NCBI RefSeq assembly: GCF_029589055.1
Contig: NZ_JARQZP010000006.1
Span: 434,001-498,000 of the forward strand
DNA from: Vibrio hannami
GTDB taxonomy: Bacteria; Pseudomonadota; Gammaproteobacteria; Enterobacterales; Vibrionaceae
Direction: 5' to 3'
Length of the DNA stretch: 64,000 nucleotides
Positions 8,329 through 18,386 of the stretch are shown here, piece by piece; the stretch's first letter is position 1; each line of letters opens with the position of its first letter. The notes beneath the pieces were generated by a model. That model was not told where the DNA came from. It did no database searches and saw only the letters and a list, made by a program, of their open reading frames with translations. The position numbers and the translations under genes are program-made.

Positions 8329-9642
8329 CTAAATCTGTACCTTTGCAGTAAGGACTAGTTTCGATTGGTCGTAACCCAATGTGGTCATCGGGTTGTGGTT
8401 TTGATTGATATAAAAGTTGTCATATTCTAGGTTTGAGCGATCAGTCACCGTCATATATTTGATTGTGAAATTAATTGATGGTCGGAAGTCGTAACTCATA
8501 GCCAGAGATAGCTCGTTGTTATGATCTAGCCGGCCTGAGTCATCGTTCTGATGCTTTTTACGGCTGTAGTCGTAACCTGCTATGGTTGAAAATCTGTCGC
8601 TGCCCCAAAAGTGCTGCCAACTTATACCCGCAGAAGTATTTAGGGTGTATTCGCCCCCTTCACTCGAGTCTTCAGTGTTTTGAGAGGTGGTTGCTTTCCA
8701 GGTTGAATAGTTATCCGGTTTCCAGGCTAAGTTAGCATCCCAGTTGAAACCATCGAACGGCTTGGCGTCCAGGTTGATGAATACCTTGTGAAGCCAGCTA
8801 ATGTTTCCATCAATAACAAACTTAGAACCAAGCGTGGTCTTCATGCCCATTCGTAAGTAATACTCGTTCGTATCCTTCGACGAGTCTGCGTTATAAGCTA
8901 TATTGTTGCGAAGCAAGCTATACCGGAAAGTGGTGTCTGATGAATAGTCATCGACAAACCCAAACTGAGCTGATGTAACGGCGAATTCTTCACCTTTCAG
9001 GTAGTCAACAAAGTCAGGCACACTGGTAGATTCCGCTACCGAGTCCAGGTCACGGAATGTTTTATCTCGGTATGTTAGTGCAAACTCAAGTTTACCTTCG
9101 CTATCCCAGGCTCCGTACTGGTAAAGCATTTCACCAAATGTGCTCCCGGTTAGCAGGGCTTCTTTTACACCATAATATTCCAGCTGTTCTGTCGATAGAT
9201 CGCCAGTGCTATCGTCGCCACGAACCTCATGATCCCATGAATGTCCGAAGTACAGTTTCAGTAAGTGGCGTGAACCAAATTGCCATACATTGTTGGTGCT
9301 TATCTGATGGTCCTGATAGGAGTCTGCATCGCTGGCATTATAGTTTTTATAGTCACCCTTATAGCTAAGCGAATAATAGTCATCGTTGATCTGCGACTGC
9401 ATACTAAATTCAGGTGCGACAGAGTAGAAGTCACTATCGATAGCGTCTTCTGGTTCACTTTGCAGGGTAATATTGTTCTCTCTGCCGTAACTTGCTTCTG
9501 CGTCCATTAGGTACTCCATACCTAATGGACCAGTATGAGCTTTGGGTTTGGTATCGGCTAAAGCATTTGCAGCATGTAGGCTGGTAAATACAAATAGAGA
9601 AACAGAAGCCCAGTTCGACTTAATATGCCTGTTCACTGACAA
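8329..9642 (-). CDS. Outer-membrane beta-barrel protein of the exopolysaccharide operon, VpsM-like
   Basis: 437 residues with a signal peptide (about 1-29, ending ANALA). The rest is rich in alternating aromatic/polar strands (YYSLSYKGDYKNYN, WQFGSRHLLKLYFGHSWDH, STFGEMLYQYGAWDSEGKLEFALTY, WKATTSQNTEDSS), the pattern of a transmembrane beta barrel. The C-terminus ends in a strand (KLVLTAKVQI), though without a terminal Phe. Position between the initiating transferase and the OPX gene matches V. cholerae vpsM, so a role as outer-membrane exit channel or OPX partner is likely. It overlaps the preceding transferase gene by 23 bp. The function is inferred from context, because this barrel family has few diagnostic residues. 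Confidence 0.8.
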   Translation of the reverse strand: MSVNRHIKSNWASVSLFVFTSLHAANALADTKPKAHTGPLGMEYLMDAEASYGRENNITLQSEPEDAIDSDFYSVAPEFSMQSQINDDYYSLSYKGDYKNYNASDADSYQDHQISTNNVWQFGSRHLLKLYFGHSWDHEVRGDDSTGDLSTEQLEYYGVKEALLTGSTFGEMLYQYGAWDSEGKLEFALTYRDKTFRDLDSVAESTSVPDFVDYLKGEEFAVTSAQFGFVDDYSSDTTFRYSLLRNNIAYNADSSKDTNEYYLRMGMKTTLGSKFVIDGNISWLHKVFINLDAKPFDGFNWDANLAWKPDNYSTWKATTSQNTEDSSEGGEYTLNTSAGISWQHFWGSDRFSTIAGYDYSRKKHQNDDSGRLDHNNELSLAMSYDFRPSINFTIKYMTVTDRSNLEYDNFYINQNHNPMTTLGYDQSKLVLTAKVQI

Positions 9643-11032
9643 ACCCCTTAAATATGGTTAGGAAAACAATCTTGATATCGAGCCATAGGCTCCAGTTGTC
9701 GAGGTACATGATGTCGTACTCAACACGCTTCTCCATCTTGTCGACAGTGTCAGTTTCTCCGCGGTAGCCGTTGATCTGAGCCCAACCAGTGATTCCCGGC
9801 TTTATCTTGTGACGGATCATGTAGTTGTCTACAATTTTGCGGTATTGCTCGTTATGGGCAACGGCGTGAGGACGTGGACCTACGATAGACATGGAGCCCT
9901 GAACTACGTTAAAAAACTGCGGTAGTTCATCTAGAGATGTTCTGCGAATGAAAGAACCAAATGCCGTAACTCTCGGGTCATTCTTTGTTGCCTGTACTAC
10001 GGTGTCTTTGTTCTCCATCACTTTCATGGAGCGGAATTTCCAGACTTTTATCTTTTTACCTCCCAGGCCATAACGGTCCTGTTTAAACAGAACTGGGCCT
10101 GGAGAGCTGAGTTTTACGCCGATAGCAACGAACAGCAAAATAGGTGAGATCATGGTTACGATAAGCGTGCCAAGGATAAGGTCTTCAATGCGCTTGATTA
10201 CTCTGTTCGCGCCCGAGAAAGGAGACGCAAAAACGCTGAAGGTACTCATATTGCCAATGTTGCTGATTTTAGATACACCAAGGCGGCGTGTATAAACGTC
10301 CGGTACAAGATAAGTATCTACTGTGGTATCAGATAACATATGAAGAGAGGAATTGAACCTTTCTTTCGCAGTGACAGGTAGAGCAACATAGACGGTGTCT
10401 ATCAGATTGTTTTTTATGTCATCGATTAGTTTGTTTGTGTTGCCCTTGTAATCAGATTTGGTCAAATAACCAAAGCGGTTTACTGTTCGATCATCATAGA
10501 AGTAGACAGATGCATTGAGTTTTGAATACTCGTTAAGAATCTCCCGCTCGACCTGAACTCCTGCTGGCGTTAAGCCTAAGATGGCGATATTTTTCTTGTT
10601 TTCCCGCATCTTACCGATAGTGATGGCTAAAAATTTCATCAGAGGTCGGTAACAGAAACATACCGTCATAGCAATCAGTAACCAGGAGTATCTTAATGCA
10701 GGAAAAAGGCTGTTATCCTGAAAACCTTCCAAGTGCTTTAGAGGAAACTTGGCCAGTTCAATGATGACAATGGTAAGTACAGCAGTTGCCAGAAATTTAA
10801 TAGTCATGTTGCTGAACTTATGGCGCAACTTATGTCTGTATAATCCCATATATCCACCACAAATCAGGAATGCGATGGAAGTCATAAAAGCGCTGCTGAA
10901 GTCTACGGCTGTTTCTTCCTTGCCAATGGTTTCAAGGAGTAAACAAAGACATAAGTTGATCGTGAGAAAGTCCAGGACTTTCATCAGGCTACGATAGCCA
11001 TTATCTGCTAACTCGAATACTTGCTTTTTCAT
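9620..11032 (-). CDS. Undecaprenyl-phosphate glycosyl-1-phosphate transferase, VpsL/WcaJ-like
   Basis: 470 residues. Four or more N-terminal membrane helices (about 15-130) lead into a Rossmann-like CoA-binding domain (KKNIAILGLTPAGVQVEREIL, about 143-165), another membrane segment (LILGTLIVTMISPILLFVAIGV) and the conserved catalytic bacterial sugar transferase domain: FKQDRYGLGGKKIKVWKFRS, RRTSLDELPQFFNVVQGSMS, VGPRP and PGITGWAQINGYRG. This is the polyprenyl glycosylphosphotransferase family that moves a sugar-1-phosphate (often glucose) from UDP-sugar to undecaprenyl phosphate, the first step of repeat-unit synthesis. It is the first gene of the minus-strand operon running to the left window edge. 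About 300 bp of AT-rich DNA upstream should hold the operon promoter. Confidence 0.92.
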   Translation of the reverse strand: MKKQVFELADNGYRSLMKVLDFLTINLCLCLLLETIGKEETAVDFSSAFMTSIAFLICGGYMGLYRHKLRHKFSNMTIKFLATAVLTIVIIELAKFPLKHLEGFQDNSLFPALRYSWLLIAMTVCFCYRPLMKFLAITIGKMRENKKNIAILGLTPAGVQVEREILNEYSKLNASVYFYDDRTVNRFGYLTKSDYKGNTNKLIDDIKNNLIDTVYVALPVTAKERFNSSLHMLSDTTVDTYLVPDVYTRRLGVSKISNIGNMSTFSVFASPFSGANRVIKRIEDLILGTLIVTMISPILLFVAIGVKLSSPGPVLFKQDRYGLGGKKIKVWKFRSMKVMENKDTVVQATKNDPRVTAFGSFIRRTSLDELPQFFNVVQGSMSIVGPRPHAVAHNEQYRKIVDNYMIRHKIKPGITGWAQINGYRGETDTVDKMEKRVEYDIMYLDNWSLWLDIKIVFLTIFKGFVSEQAY

Positions 11033-11297
11033 TTCGTTCTCAAACCTAAGTGGCCAGAGAGAAAAATAGAGAGCAATGCTCTAAAAATGGGCCACGGATT
11101 GGTGATAGGGACTTAATTTTCCGGAGTAGTATAATGATTCTGAATGATGATTAAATTAGTCTTATTTTTCCTTGCGAAAAAATAACAATTCTTACATAAG
11201 TATGTGAAAAATAGGCTTTAAAGTTATACCTTGGCTCTATTCATAGATTTGAGTGATGATTGGTTTTGTGTTGATTTTGGGATGTGTTTATGTAGCT

Positions 11298-11319
11298 AAG
11301 GGGCACTTTTATGCCCCTT
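11298..11319 (-). terminator. Hairpin downstream of the PhoH-like gene
   Basis: AAGGGGCA (11298-11305) and TGCCCCTT (11312-11319) form a perfect 8-bp stem with a 6-nt loop, 10 bp after the stop of the minus-strand PhoH-like gene. No clear U-tract follows on that strand, so termination strength is uncertain. Confidence 0.5.
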
Positions 11320-11328
11320 GTGAATGAG

Positions 11329-12705
11329 TTAAAGATTCTCTTCCGCGAACTCTGCAAGTCGGCTACGAACGACACCATTAAGGTGTATATTGGCACTTCC
11401 CTGGAAGTTCTTAAATCGTTCAACCATGTAAGTTAAGCCTGAAGTTACTGGTGTCAGATACGGTGAATCAATCTGAGCGAGGTTGCCCGAGCAGACGATC
11501 TTGGTGCCTTCACCACAACGGGTAATGATCGTTTTGATCTGGGATGCGGTCAGGTTCTGACACTCGTCTAAAAGTACGAAGGCATTTTGGATCGAACGGC
11601 CACGCATAAAGTTGATCGACTTAAACTGAATGTTGGCTTTATCGCAGATGTACTTGAGAGATCCTTCAGTGCAATGATCGTTTTTATGCAGAGCCTCAAG
11701 GGTATCGGTTACCGCAGCTAACCAGGGCAACATCTTCTCTTCCTCGGTTCCTGGCAGAAAGCCAATAGATTCACCGATGTCTGGTGTGTTTCTGGTAACG
11801 ATGATCTTGTCGAACATATTTTTTTCTATGCTTTGCTCGAGTGCACAAGCCATTGCTAATAGTGTTTTACCGCTACCCGCCGCACCAGTAAGAATCACCA
11901 GATCGATATCAGGATCTAAAAGGGCGTCTATAGCCATTCCCTGATAGATGTTCTTCGGTCTGATATCCCAGGCCTGTCTATGCATCAGTCGTTCACGGCT
12001 AAGATCTTTAATGGTGACTTTATTCTCTTCTATTGAATCGACACGGCCTGCGAAATCAGTCTCTTCATCGACCATATATTGATTGATAAACGTTGGTTCA
12101 AGCGCCTCATTGTCGATAGTGTGATAGGTTCTTCCTCCAATATTTCTGCTTTCAACCCTACTAACATTGTTCCAGAAGTCGCCTGCATATGTGTGGAAGC
12201 CTTTAGTCAGGTACTGAACATCATCAATAAGCTGATCAGTACGATAGTCTTCAACAAAGCGAACACCGGCACCTTTGGCACGAAGTCGCATATTGATGTC
12301 TTTAGTTACGAGAACCACTTCTCGTGGTGAGCGTTTGTTCTGAATATAAAGAACAGCATTTAAGATTCGGTTGTCGCCAGCTTTATCTACAAAAGCTTTT
12401 ACGGTTTCCTGAAGTTCGAAGTCAGCAAGAATAGAAATACTCCCGGTTGCTTCTTTTTCCTTGCTAAATGGAATCCCTTCAGAGATTTGATCTGGTGTCG
12501 CATCACGGAAGATATCCTCAAGAGCTCGAATAGCAACTCGAGCATCGCGGGCAACATCGCGCTTGCTGTCTTTGATTTTGTCGAGCTCTTCGAGGACGGT
12601 CATGGGGATGACCACGTCATGTTCCTGGAAGGAATAAATGGCAAAAGGTTCGTGGAGAAGGATATTAGTATCCAGTACAAAAATTTTCCGATCGGTATCG
12701 CCCAT
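11329..12705 (-). CDS. PIN-PhoH fusion ATPase (PhoH2/YlaK type)
   Basis: About 458 residues from the chosen ATG at 12705, which has AAGGAG nine bases upstream; an in-frame ATG at 12744 lacks this. The N-terminal PIN domain carries FVLDTNILLHEP (first acidic residue of the nuclease site), LEELDKIK and VTKDINMR. The C-terminal PhoH domain has Walker A TGAAGSGKTLLA and Walker B FVLLDECQNLT, plus an RGRSIQNAF stretch. Proteins of this architecture are thought to be ATP-dependent RNA-unwinding and -cleaving enzymes, but the cellular target is not known. It is a single-gene unit, divergent from rapA. Confidence 0.9.
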   Translation of the reverse strand: MGDTDRKIFVLDTNILLHEPFAIYSFQEHDVVIPMTVLEELDKIKDSKRDVARDARVAIRALEDIFRDATPDQISEGIPFSKEKEATGSISILADFELQETVKAFVDKAGDNRILNAVLYIQNKRSPREVVLVTKDINMRLRAKGAGVRFVEDYRTDQLIDDVQYLTKGFHTYAGDFWNNVSRVESRNIGGRTYHTIDNEALEPTFINQYMVDEETDFAGRVDSIEENKVTIKDLSRERLMHRQAWDIRPKNIYQGMAIDALLDPDIDLVILTGAAGSGKTLLAMACALEQSIEKNMFDKIIVTRNTPDIGESIGFLPGTEEEKMLPWLAAVTDTLEALHKNDHCTEGSLKYICDKANIQFKSINFMRGRSIQNAFVLLDECQNLTASQIKTIITRCGEGTKIVCSGNLAQIDSPYLTPVTSGLTYMVERFKNFQGSANIHLNGVVRSRLAEFAEENL

Positions 12706-12996
12706 AAGCGTCTCCTTATCCGCCGGGTGGCGGCTAGCCTGCAAAGCAACGTTTGTAAGCTTGCAGCTGGAATTTTGACGCTAAAGTAGCGGTAAATTCA
12801 GCTACTTACTCCAAACTCTGTTTGATACCAAGTTCAAGCATATTTTGTGCCTGATATTCATTCAGTACGCAATATCTTGGACTTAATATCAGTATAGATA
12901 CAAAAACTCTTCGGGATCTAGAAATCGCATACTAAGTTTACAGTTTGATTTCAGTAATATTGGTGATCAAAAAAGGTAGAAACCTGATGATTTAGT

Positions 12997-13012
12997 CGTG
13001 ACCTGTGTCACG
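12997..13012. promoter_or_regulatory. Candidate CRP site upstream of rapA
   Basis: The sequence CGTGACCTGTGTCACG contains GTGA-N6-TCAC, the inner core of the CRP consensus, though the outer T and A bases are C and G here. It lies about 120 bp before rapA, within a 425-bp AT-rich gap (12706-13130) that should contain the divergent promoters of rapA and the PhoH-like gene. I see no gene in the gap. Confidence 0.4.
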
Positions 13013-13130
13013 GGTTCGAGTAATATAAGCGCCCATTTTTGGTACCAATGGCTTAGCGGTTAAAAGGTACCTATATAGACGCTAGAATTTAGAGACGAAA
13101 GTCGACTCCAACAACGAGGTAGTCAATCAT

Positions 13131-16040
13131 ATGACATTTGCTTTGGGCCAGCGCTGGATAAGCGATACAGAAAGCGATTTAGGTTTGGGCACATTGGTAG
13201 AAATCGATGTGCGAACGGTAACGTTTATGTTCCCTGCTTCTGAAGAGAATAGGGTATACGCAAGAGCCGATGCACCTGTTACCCGAGTGACGTTCAATGT
13301 TGGAGACACAATAGAGAGCCAGGAAGGTTGGTCACTTAAAGTTGAAGAGATTCAGGAAGAGAATGGTATCCTGACATACATTGGCACGCGCCTGGATTCA
13401 GAAGAATCAGGTGTTGCTCTGAGGGAAATCTTTTTAAGTCATCAAATTCGTTTTAATAAACCTCAGGATAAGTTATTTGCCGGTCAGGTTGATCGTATGG
13501 ATAACTTTGTGCTCCGTTATCGTGCATTAACGAACCAATTTGAGCAGCATAAGAGCCCAATGCGTGGCCTTTGTGCTATGCGTGCAGGATTAATTCCTCA
13601 TCAGCTATTTATTGCTCATGAAGTTGGTCGCCGATTTGCACCTCGTGTTTTGTTAGCAGACGAAGTTGGTCTGGGTAAGACCATCGAAGCCGGTATGATA
13701 ATCCACCAGCAGGTGCTGTCTGGCCGCGCGGAACGAATTCTAATTGTTGTTCCTGAAACTCTTCAGCACCAGTGGCTGGTAGAGATGATGCGCAGGTTTA
13801 ATCTTCACTTCTCTATCTTTGACGAAGAACGCTGTGTAGAAGCTTATGCCGAAGCAGACAACCCATTTGATACTGCTCAGCTTGTGCTTTGCTCTCTGGA
13901 CTTTATTACTAAGAGCAAGAAACGTTTTGAGCAGGTAATCGAAGGCGACTGGGATCTGCTGGTGGTCGATGAAGCCCACCACCTTGAGTGGAGCCAGGAA
14001 AAACCGAGCCGCCAGTATCAGGTAGTTGAAGGGCTTGCTGAAAAAACTCCGGGTGTTTTGCTGCTAACAGCAACACCAGAGCAGCTAGGTCATGAAAGTC
14101 ATTTTGCTCGTCTTCGTTTGTTAGATCCGGATCGTTTCTACGATTACTCCGAGTTTGTAAAAGAAGAACAGCAGTATGCACCAGTTGCAGATGCCGTGAG
14201 TACACTTCTTTCTGGTGACAAGTTGGAAGATGAAGCCAAGAATCAGATTACTGAGCTACTATCTGAGCAGGATGTTGAGCCTCTTTTCCGAATCATCGAA
14301 GGCGATGTTGCTGAAGATGAGAAAGCCAAAGCGCGTCATGAGCTGATCGATAACCTGATGGATCGTCACGGTACTGGACGCGTGTTGTTCCGTAACACTC
14401 GTGCTGCTATTTCTGGCTTCCCTAAGCGTAATGTACACCTGCTGCCAATGGACATTCCTAAGCAGTACGAAACCTCAATGCGTGTTGCCGGAATGATTGG
14501 CGGTAAGATGCCACCTCAGGCTCGCGCAATGAAGATGCTTTATCCTGAAGAGATCTTTCAGGAGTTTGAAGGCGATGCAGGTAGCTGGTGGCAGTTTGAC
14601 TCACGAGTTGACTGGCTGATTGAAAAAGTAAAAGAGAGGCGTTCAGAAAAGATTCTGGTTATCGCTTCCCGCTCATCAACTGCTTTACAACTTGAGCAGG
14701 CACTGCGTGAGCGTGAAGGTATCCGTGCAACGGTTTTCCATGAAGGCATGTCCATTATCGAACGTGATAAAGCTGCGGCGTACTTTGCGCAGGAAGAGGG
14801 CGGTGCTCAGGTACTTATCTGTTCTGAAATTGGCTCTGAAGGTCGTAACTTCCAGTTTGCAAACCAACTGGTGATGTTTGATTTGCCGTTTAACCCGGAT
14901 CTATTGGAACAGCGTATTGGCCGTCTGGATCGAATCGGACAGCTGCGCGATATCGATATCCACGTTCCTTATCTGAAAGGCACTTCTCAGGCGATTCTTG
15001 CTCGCTGGTATGAAGAAGGTTTGCAGGCGTTCTCTGAAACCTGTCCGACAGGGCGTGCGGTGTACGATCAGTATTCTGATGCTCTGATTGAGATGCTTGC
15101 AAGCGGAGAGACTGATAATCTGGATGAGGTTATTGAAGAGTCTAAGAAGATGAACCTGGAGCTTAAGTCTAAGCTGGAGCAGGGACGTGACCGCTTGCTT
15201 GAGATGCATTCTAATGGTGGTGAAGATGCGCAAAAGATCGTTGATCAGATCGCATCAACCGATGGTGATACCAACCTGGTGACCTTCGCGCTTAGCCTGT
15301 TCGATACTATTGGTCTGAATCAGGATGATAAGGGGGATAATGCGCTTATCGTGACTCCGTCTGAGCGTATGATGGTTCCTAGCTACCCTGGGTTGCCATA
15401 TGAAGGTGCAACGATCACCTTTGATCGCGACACTGCGCTATCTCGAGAAGATATGAACTTTATTAGCTGGGAACACCCGATGATTCAGGGTGGTATTGAT
15501 CTGCTAATGAGTGAGGGGGTGGGTACTTCTGCGGTCTCTTTGCTGAAAAACAAAGCGCTTCCTGTAGGTACTATTCTGCTTGAACTGGTGTATGTTGTGG
15601 ATGCTCAGGCTCCTAAGCGCAGTGGTATCAGTCGTTACCTGCCTAAGACGCCGATTCGTCTGATGATGGATGGACGTGGCAATGATCTATCTGCTCAGGT
15701 TGAGTTTGAGGGCTTTAACCGTCAGCTTAGCCCTGTTAACCGACATCTGGCCAGTAAGCTGGTGAACTCTGTTCAGGGTGATGTACACAAGTTGATCGAG
15801 TCTGCTGAAAAGCTGGTGGTTGATAAGGTAGAAGCCATTCGTGGTGAGGCTCAAAGCAATATGTCAGAAAGCTTGAACAGTGAGCTTGAACGCTTACAGG
15901 CACTAAAAGCGGTTAACCCGAACATCCGTGATGAAGAGATTCAGGCGATTGATGATCAGATTAAAGAGCTGACAGGTTATATCGGTAAAGCTCAGGTACA
16001 GCTTGATTCGCTGCGTCTGATCGTTGTTTCTCATAACTAG
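13131..16040 (+). CDS. rapA: RNA polymerase-associated ATPase RapA (HepA)
   Basis: 969 residues, matching the usual RapA length. N-terminal tandem Tudor-like domains (about 1-110; [19 protein letters not shown]) are followed by an SNF2 helicase core: Walker [16 protein letters not shown] (about residue 175), Walker [13 protein letters not shown] (about 277), motif III LLLTATP, and the C-terminal helicase lobe with [16 protein letters not shown] and [11 protein letters not shown] (motif VI). The rest is the RapA-specific spacer and C-terminal domain. It binds core RNA polymerase and helps recycle it after transcription. The next gene on the same strand is rluA, a neighbour also in E. coli. Start ATG preceded by GAGG about 13 bp upstream. 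Confidence 0.97.
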   Translation: MTFALGQRWISDTESDLGLGTLVEIDVRTVTFMFPASEENRVYARADAPVTRVTFNVGDTIESQEGWSLKVEEIQEENGILTYIGTRLDSEESGVALREIFLSHQIRFNKPQDKLFAGQVDRMDNFVLRYRALTNQFEQHKSPMRGLCAMRAGLIPHQLFIAHEVGRRFAPRVLLADEVGLGKTIEAGMIIHQQVLSGRAERILIVVPETLQHQWLVEMMRRFNLHFSIFDEERCVEAYAEADNPFDTAQLVLCSLDFITKSKKRFEQVIEGDWDLLVVDEAHHLEWSQEKPSRQYQVVEGLAEKTPGVLLLTATPEQLGHESHFARLRLLDPDRFYDYSEFVKEEQQYAPVADAVSTLLSGDKLEDEAKNQITELLSEQDVEPLFRIIEGDVAEDEKAKARHELIDNLMDRHGTGRVLFRNTRAAISGFPKRNVHLLPMDIPKQYETSMRVAGMIGGKMPPQARAMKMLYPEEIFQEFEGDAGSWWQFDSRVDWLIEKVKERRSEKILVIASRSSTALQLEQALREREGIRATVFHEGMSIIERDKAAAYFAQEEGGAQVLICSEIGSEGRNFQFANQLVMFDLPFNPDLLEQRIGRLDRIGQLRDIDIHVPYLKGTSQAILARWYEEGLQAFSETCPTGRAVYDQYSDALIEMLASGETDNLDEVIEESKKMNLELKSKLEQGRDRLLEMHSNGGEDAQKIVDQIASTDGDTNLVTFALSLFDTIGLNQDDKGDNALIVTPSERMMVPSYPGLPYEGATITFDRDTALSREDMNFISWEHPMIQGGIDLLMSEGVGTSAVSLLKNKALPVGTILLELVYVVDAQAPKRSGISRYLPKTPIRLMMDGRGNDLSAQVEFEGFNRQLSPVNRHLASKLVNSVQGDVHKLIESAEKLVVDKVEAIRGEAQSNMSESLNSELERLQALKAVNPNIRDEEIQAIDDQIKELTGYIGKAQVQLDSLRLIVVSHN

Positions 16041-16048
16041 TAGAATTA

Positions 16049-16097
16049 GGTTACGGGTTACGGGTTACGGGTTACGGGTTACGGGTTACGGGTTACG
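16049..16097 (+). repeat. Heptanucleotide tandem repeat, seven GGTTACG units
   Basis: Seven perfect copies of GGTTACG run from 16049 to 16097, just 8 bp after the rapA stop and about 80 bp before rluA. Related GGTTACA units occur at 60263-60290. Such an array can change length by slippage, but it lies between genes, so it could only affect rluA transcription or RNA structure. Confidence 0.95.
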
Positions 16098-16179
16098 GGG
16101 GGATTGATATGTCCGCTTCCAGTAGGGCGAAGCCCGTCCTGTAACCTGTGACCAGTAACCTTCAAACCACATCACACAT

Positions 16180-16914
16180 ATGTCTGTATTAAACTACATC
16201 CCACCCGAAGTACCGTTAAGCATCGTTTATCAGGATGAGCATATCCTAGTAACCAATAAGCCTGCTGGGCTTTTGTCTGTTCCTGGGCGATTAAAAGAGC
16301 ACTTTGAAAGTCAGTGGAGCCGTGTGCGCGAGCAATATCCGGAGGCAGAGGTTGTTCATCGTCTGGATATGGCGACCTCTGGTTTAATGTTGTTTTCTTT
16401 AAACAAACCCGCTGAGCGTCACCTTAAAAAGCAATTTCAGTATAGGCTTACTCATAAGGTCTATTATGCTCGTGTATGGGGAAACCTAGAAAATGATGAA
16501 GGTGTTATCGATCTACCGTTGATTTGCGACTGGCCTAATCGACCAAGACAAAAAGTGTGTTATGAGCATGGAAAGCACGCGATTACCCGATATCAGGTTG
16601 TTCAACGTGAAGAGAAAACCACTTTAGTTAGATTACTTCCCATTACTGGACGTTCTCATCAACTTAGAGTGCACATGTTGGAAGCAGGGCACCCTATTGT
16701 TGGAGACGAGTTCTATGCTCATGAAGAAGCGAGAGCGTATTCTGACAGGCTTCAATTACACTCTGCTGAGTTAAGCTTTTATCACCCCGAAAATGATCAG
16801 CTATTCTCAGTTTTTGTTAGATGTGATTTTTATCCTTTAGCTGAGTCACTTATAGAATCGTTATATAACCTTCCCTCAACTCTGCCTGACTACAAAACGC
16901 TGCCTAAATCTTGA
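16180..16914 (+). CDS. rluA: rRNA/tRNA pseudouridine synthase RluA
   Basis: 244 residues. The catalytic motif HRLDMATSG is at 60-68 with the active-site aspartate D63. Close family signatures are NKPAGLLSVPGR (about 26-37), LPLICDWPNRPRQKVCYE and ITGRSHQLRVHM, which match E. coli RluA itself and not RluC or RluD. The enzyme makes pseudouridine at 23S rRNA position 746 and tRNA position 32. There is no N-terminal S4 domain, as expected for RluA. It follows rapA on the same strand after a 139-bp gap with the GGTTACG array. Confidence 0.93.
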   Translation: MSVLNYIPPEVPLSIVYQDEHILVTNKPAGLLSVPGRLKEHFESQWSRVREQYPEAEVVHRLDMATSGLMLFSLNKPAERHLKKQFQYRLTHKVYYARVWGNLENDEGVIDLPLICDWPNRPRQKVCYEHGKHAITRYQVVQREEKTTLVRLLPITGRSHQLRVHMLEAGHPIVGDEFYAHEEARAYSDRLQLHSAELSFYHPENDQLFSVFVRCDFYPLAESLIESLYNLPSTLPDYKTLPKS

Positions 16915-16930
16915 TTCAGTCTGTTTGAGG

Positions 16931-18280
16931 CTATGGAGTAGTACTAAGCTTCTTTGCCTCTTCGGCAATATTTCTTCTAAATCGAAGAAAATCCGGGTGG
17001 TTTTGTAGCTGAACGAAACCTTCTTCTATTGCTATATCAACCTGCTCTTTTTCCAGGGTTAAGTCTGTAGGGATATTGTTCAGGAATTTGCGCCGCTTCT
17101 CATCAATGATTGCCATCGGAGAAAAGTTAATATTGATAATATATGGTTCTATTTCGATATTGCGTTCTGCGGCAAGCTTTACATATTCGTCGACCCAGTC
17201 TTCAATAAGCTGCCTTGTACTGGTGTTATACCTGAAAAATTGAACTTCAGACATGGCGCTAACGGTATCAGTGATACTCGGCTCATCAGGAGATAGATTT
17301 ATCGTGCGTTCGGGTGATACGGATGCATCAATTGATATGATGATATAATGCTTTGGAATTTTATTTCCACCTCGCTGAATAAACTTCTCATGACCACCTC
17401 CAATTTCGGCCGTGTCATACAGTGAAAGAAGACCTAAGTTATCACTGATGCCTCCATCGACAAGGTGTACATATTTTTTGTTCTCTTTATCCCTATAGCC
17501 AACAAGCCCTCTCCAGGTTGACTCAGATACCTTTGAAATTTCTTTGTCACTACTTTCTAAAAAGCGATTTGTTGAGTTGTCACAAGTATCATAGTTCTCT
17601 AATACAACAGGATTGAAAACTACCGGTACTGCAGCAGAGGCTGCTACAGCATTGGCTACTGGATAGGTAGAAAGGTTAGAGCAAAGGGGATCGAAGAACT
17701 CTTGTAAGAAAGAAAATCGTACTCGATTACCGAGGTCGGTGGCGTTGATGATAATGAGTGGACCTCCAGCTTTTTGAATATCCGCAAAGGTTGCTTCTCC
17801 AAAAAGTCGTTCTTGATAGTACTCGATAGCTTCACCGGTTCTACCTGATTTTGAGAACCAGGAAGAAGGCTTTAGTAAAACACTATAAAGTTCACTTTCT
17901 ACATCGGTATAGAGAAAATCAGGCTCAAAGTCGCTGAAAATTTTATTGCCATAAAGTCCGTAATAGGCTGCTGTAAAGCTACCACCTGACACCGAGCTGA
18001 TAACATCGACTTCATCCAAAAGGCTTTGGTGATTTTTTTCAGGCAGGGTTTCGGCGCGTAGCGCTTTTAATACGCCGTATGCAAAAGCGGCGGCTCTGGT
18101 GCCTCCTCCTGACATAGCGATAATAATCTCATACTCGTTATCATGATTTCGACTCATAAAGTTTCTTATAGAGTATGCAGAGCCATGTTGTCTTTCTTTA
18201 TAGGAGTGATTGTCAGCTGCAGCAGCAGGGGTAGATAAAACGACAGCCAATACTCCTAAAGCAATAATTCCTTTAATCAT
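16931..18280 (-). CDS. Patatin-like phospholipase, secreted or periplasmic
   Basis: 449 residues with a signal peptide (about 1-22, LAVVLSTPAAAA). The patatin fold is shown by the oxyanion loop MSGGGTRAAAFAYGVLKAL (about 56-74), the nucleophile elbow SSVSGGS with S98, and the catalytic DGG (LVDGGISDNLG, about 275). Such enzymes are Ser-Asp dyad lipid acyl hydrolases. An internal stretch with DNSTNRFLESSDKE between the core motifs is a family-variable insertion. There is no obvious outer-membrane barrel domain of the PlpD type, so it is probably periplasmic or secreted. Substrate unknown. It converges with rluA and is separated from uspA by a terminator. Confidence 0.85.
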   Translation of the reverse strand: MIKGIIALGVLAVVLSTPAAAADNHSYKERQHGSAYSIRNFMSRNHDNEYEIIIAMSGGGTRAAAFAYGVLKALRAETLPEKNHQSLLDEVDVISSVSGGSFTAAYYGLYGNKIFSDFEPDFLYTDVESELYSVLLKPSSWFSKSGRTGEAIEYYQERLFGEATFADIQKAGGPLIIINATDLGNRVRFSFLQEFFDPLCSNLSTYPVANAVAASAAVPVVFNPVVLENYDTCDNSTNRFLESSDKEISKVSESTWRGLVGYRDKENKKYVHLVDGGISDNLGLLSLYDTAEIGGGHEKFIQRGGNKIPKHYIIISIDASVSPERTINLSPDEPSITDTVSAMSEVQFFRYNTSTRQLIEDWVDEYVKLAAERNIEIEPYIININFSPMAIIDEKRRKFLNNIPTDLTLEKEQVDIAIEEGFVQLQNHPDFLRFRRNIAEEAKKLSTTP

Positions 18281-18326
18281 GACTTACTATCCTTGTGAAT
18301 GTTACCTCTATTTAAGATACGCATAT

Positions 18327-18364
18327 TGAATAAAAAGAAAAGGCTTGTTCAGTGAACAAGCCTT
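18327..18364 (-). terminator. Rho-independent terminator after the universal stress protein gene
   Basis: An 11-bp perfect stem (AAGGCTTGTTC / GAACAAGCCTT, 18340-18350 and 18354-18364) with a 3-nt loop is followed on the minus strand by a T-rich run. It closes the TRAP-usp unit before the patatin-like gene. Confidence 0.8.
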
Positions 18365-18386
18365 GTTATCAATAAAAGTGTTAGCC

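Noticed and set aside
9057..9368. Plus-strand reading frame of 103 codons opposite the VpsM-like gene
   Set aside because: It lies wholly opposite a supported coding gene, has no ribosome site and no recognisable domain.
1..11032. Exopolysaccharide block as a recently transferred genomic island
   Set aside because: No integrase, tRNA, flanking repeat or clear base-composition break can be seen at its right edge, and the left edge is outside the window.
11033..11297. JUMPstart/ops element before the exopolysaccharide operon
   Set aside because: No GGCGGTAG or related core was found on the minus strand; only a poor TATACT-type -10 was seen.
12706..13130. A small gene in the gap between the PhoH-like gene and rapA
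   Set aside because: The only frames present are short, run antisense to gene starts and lack ribosome sites.
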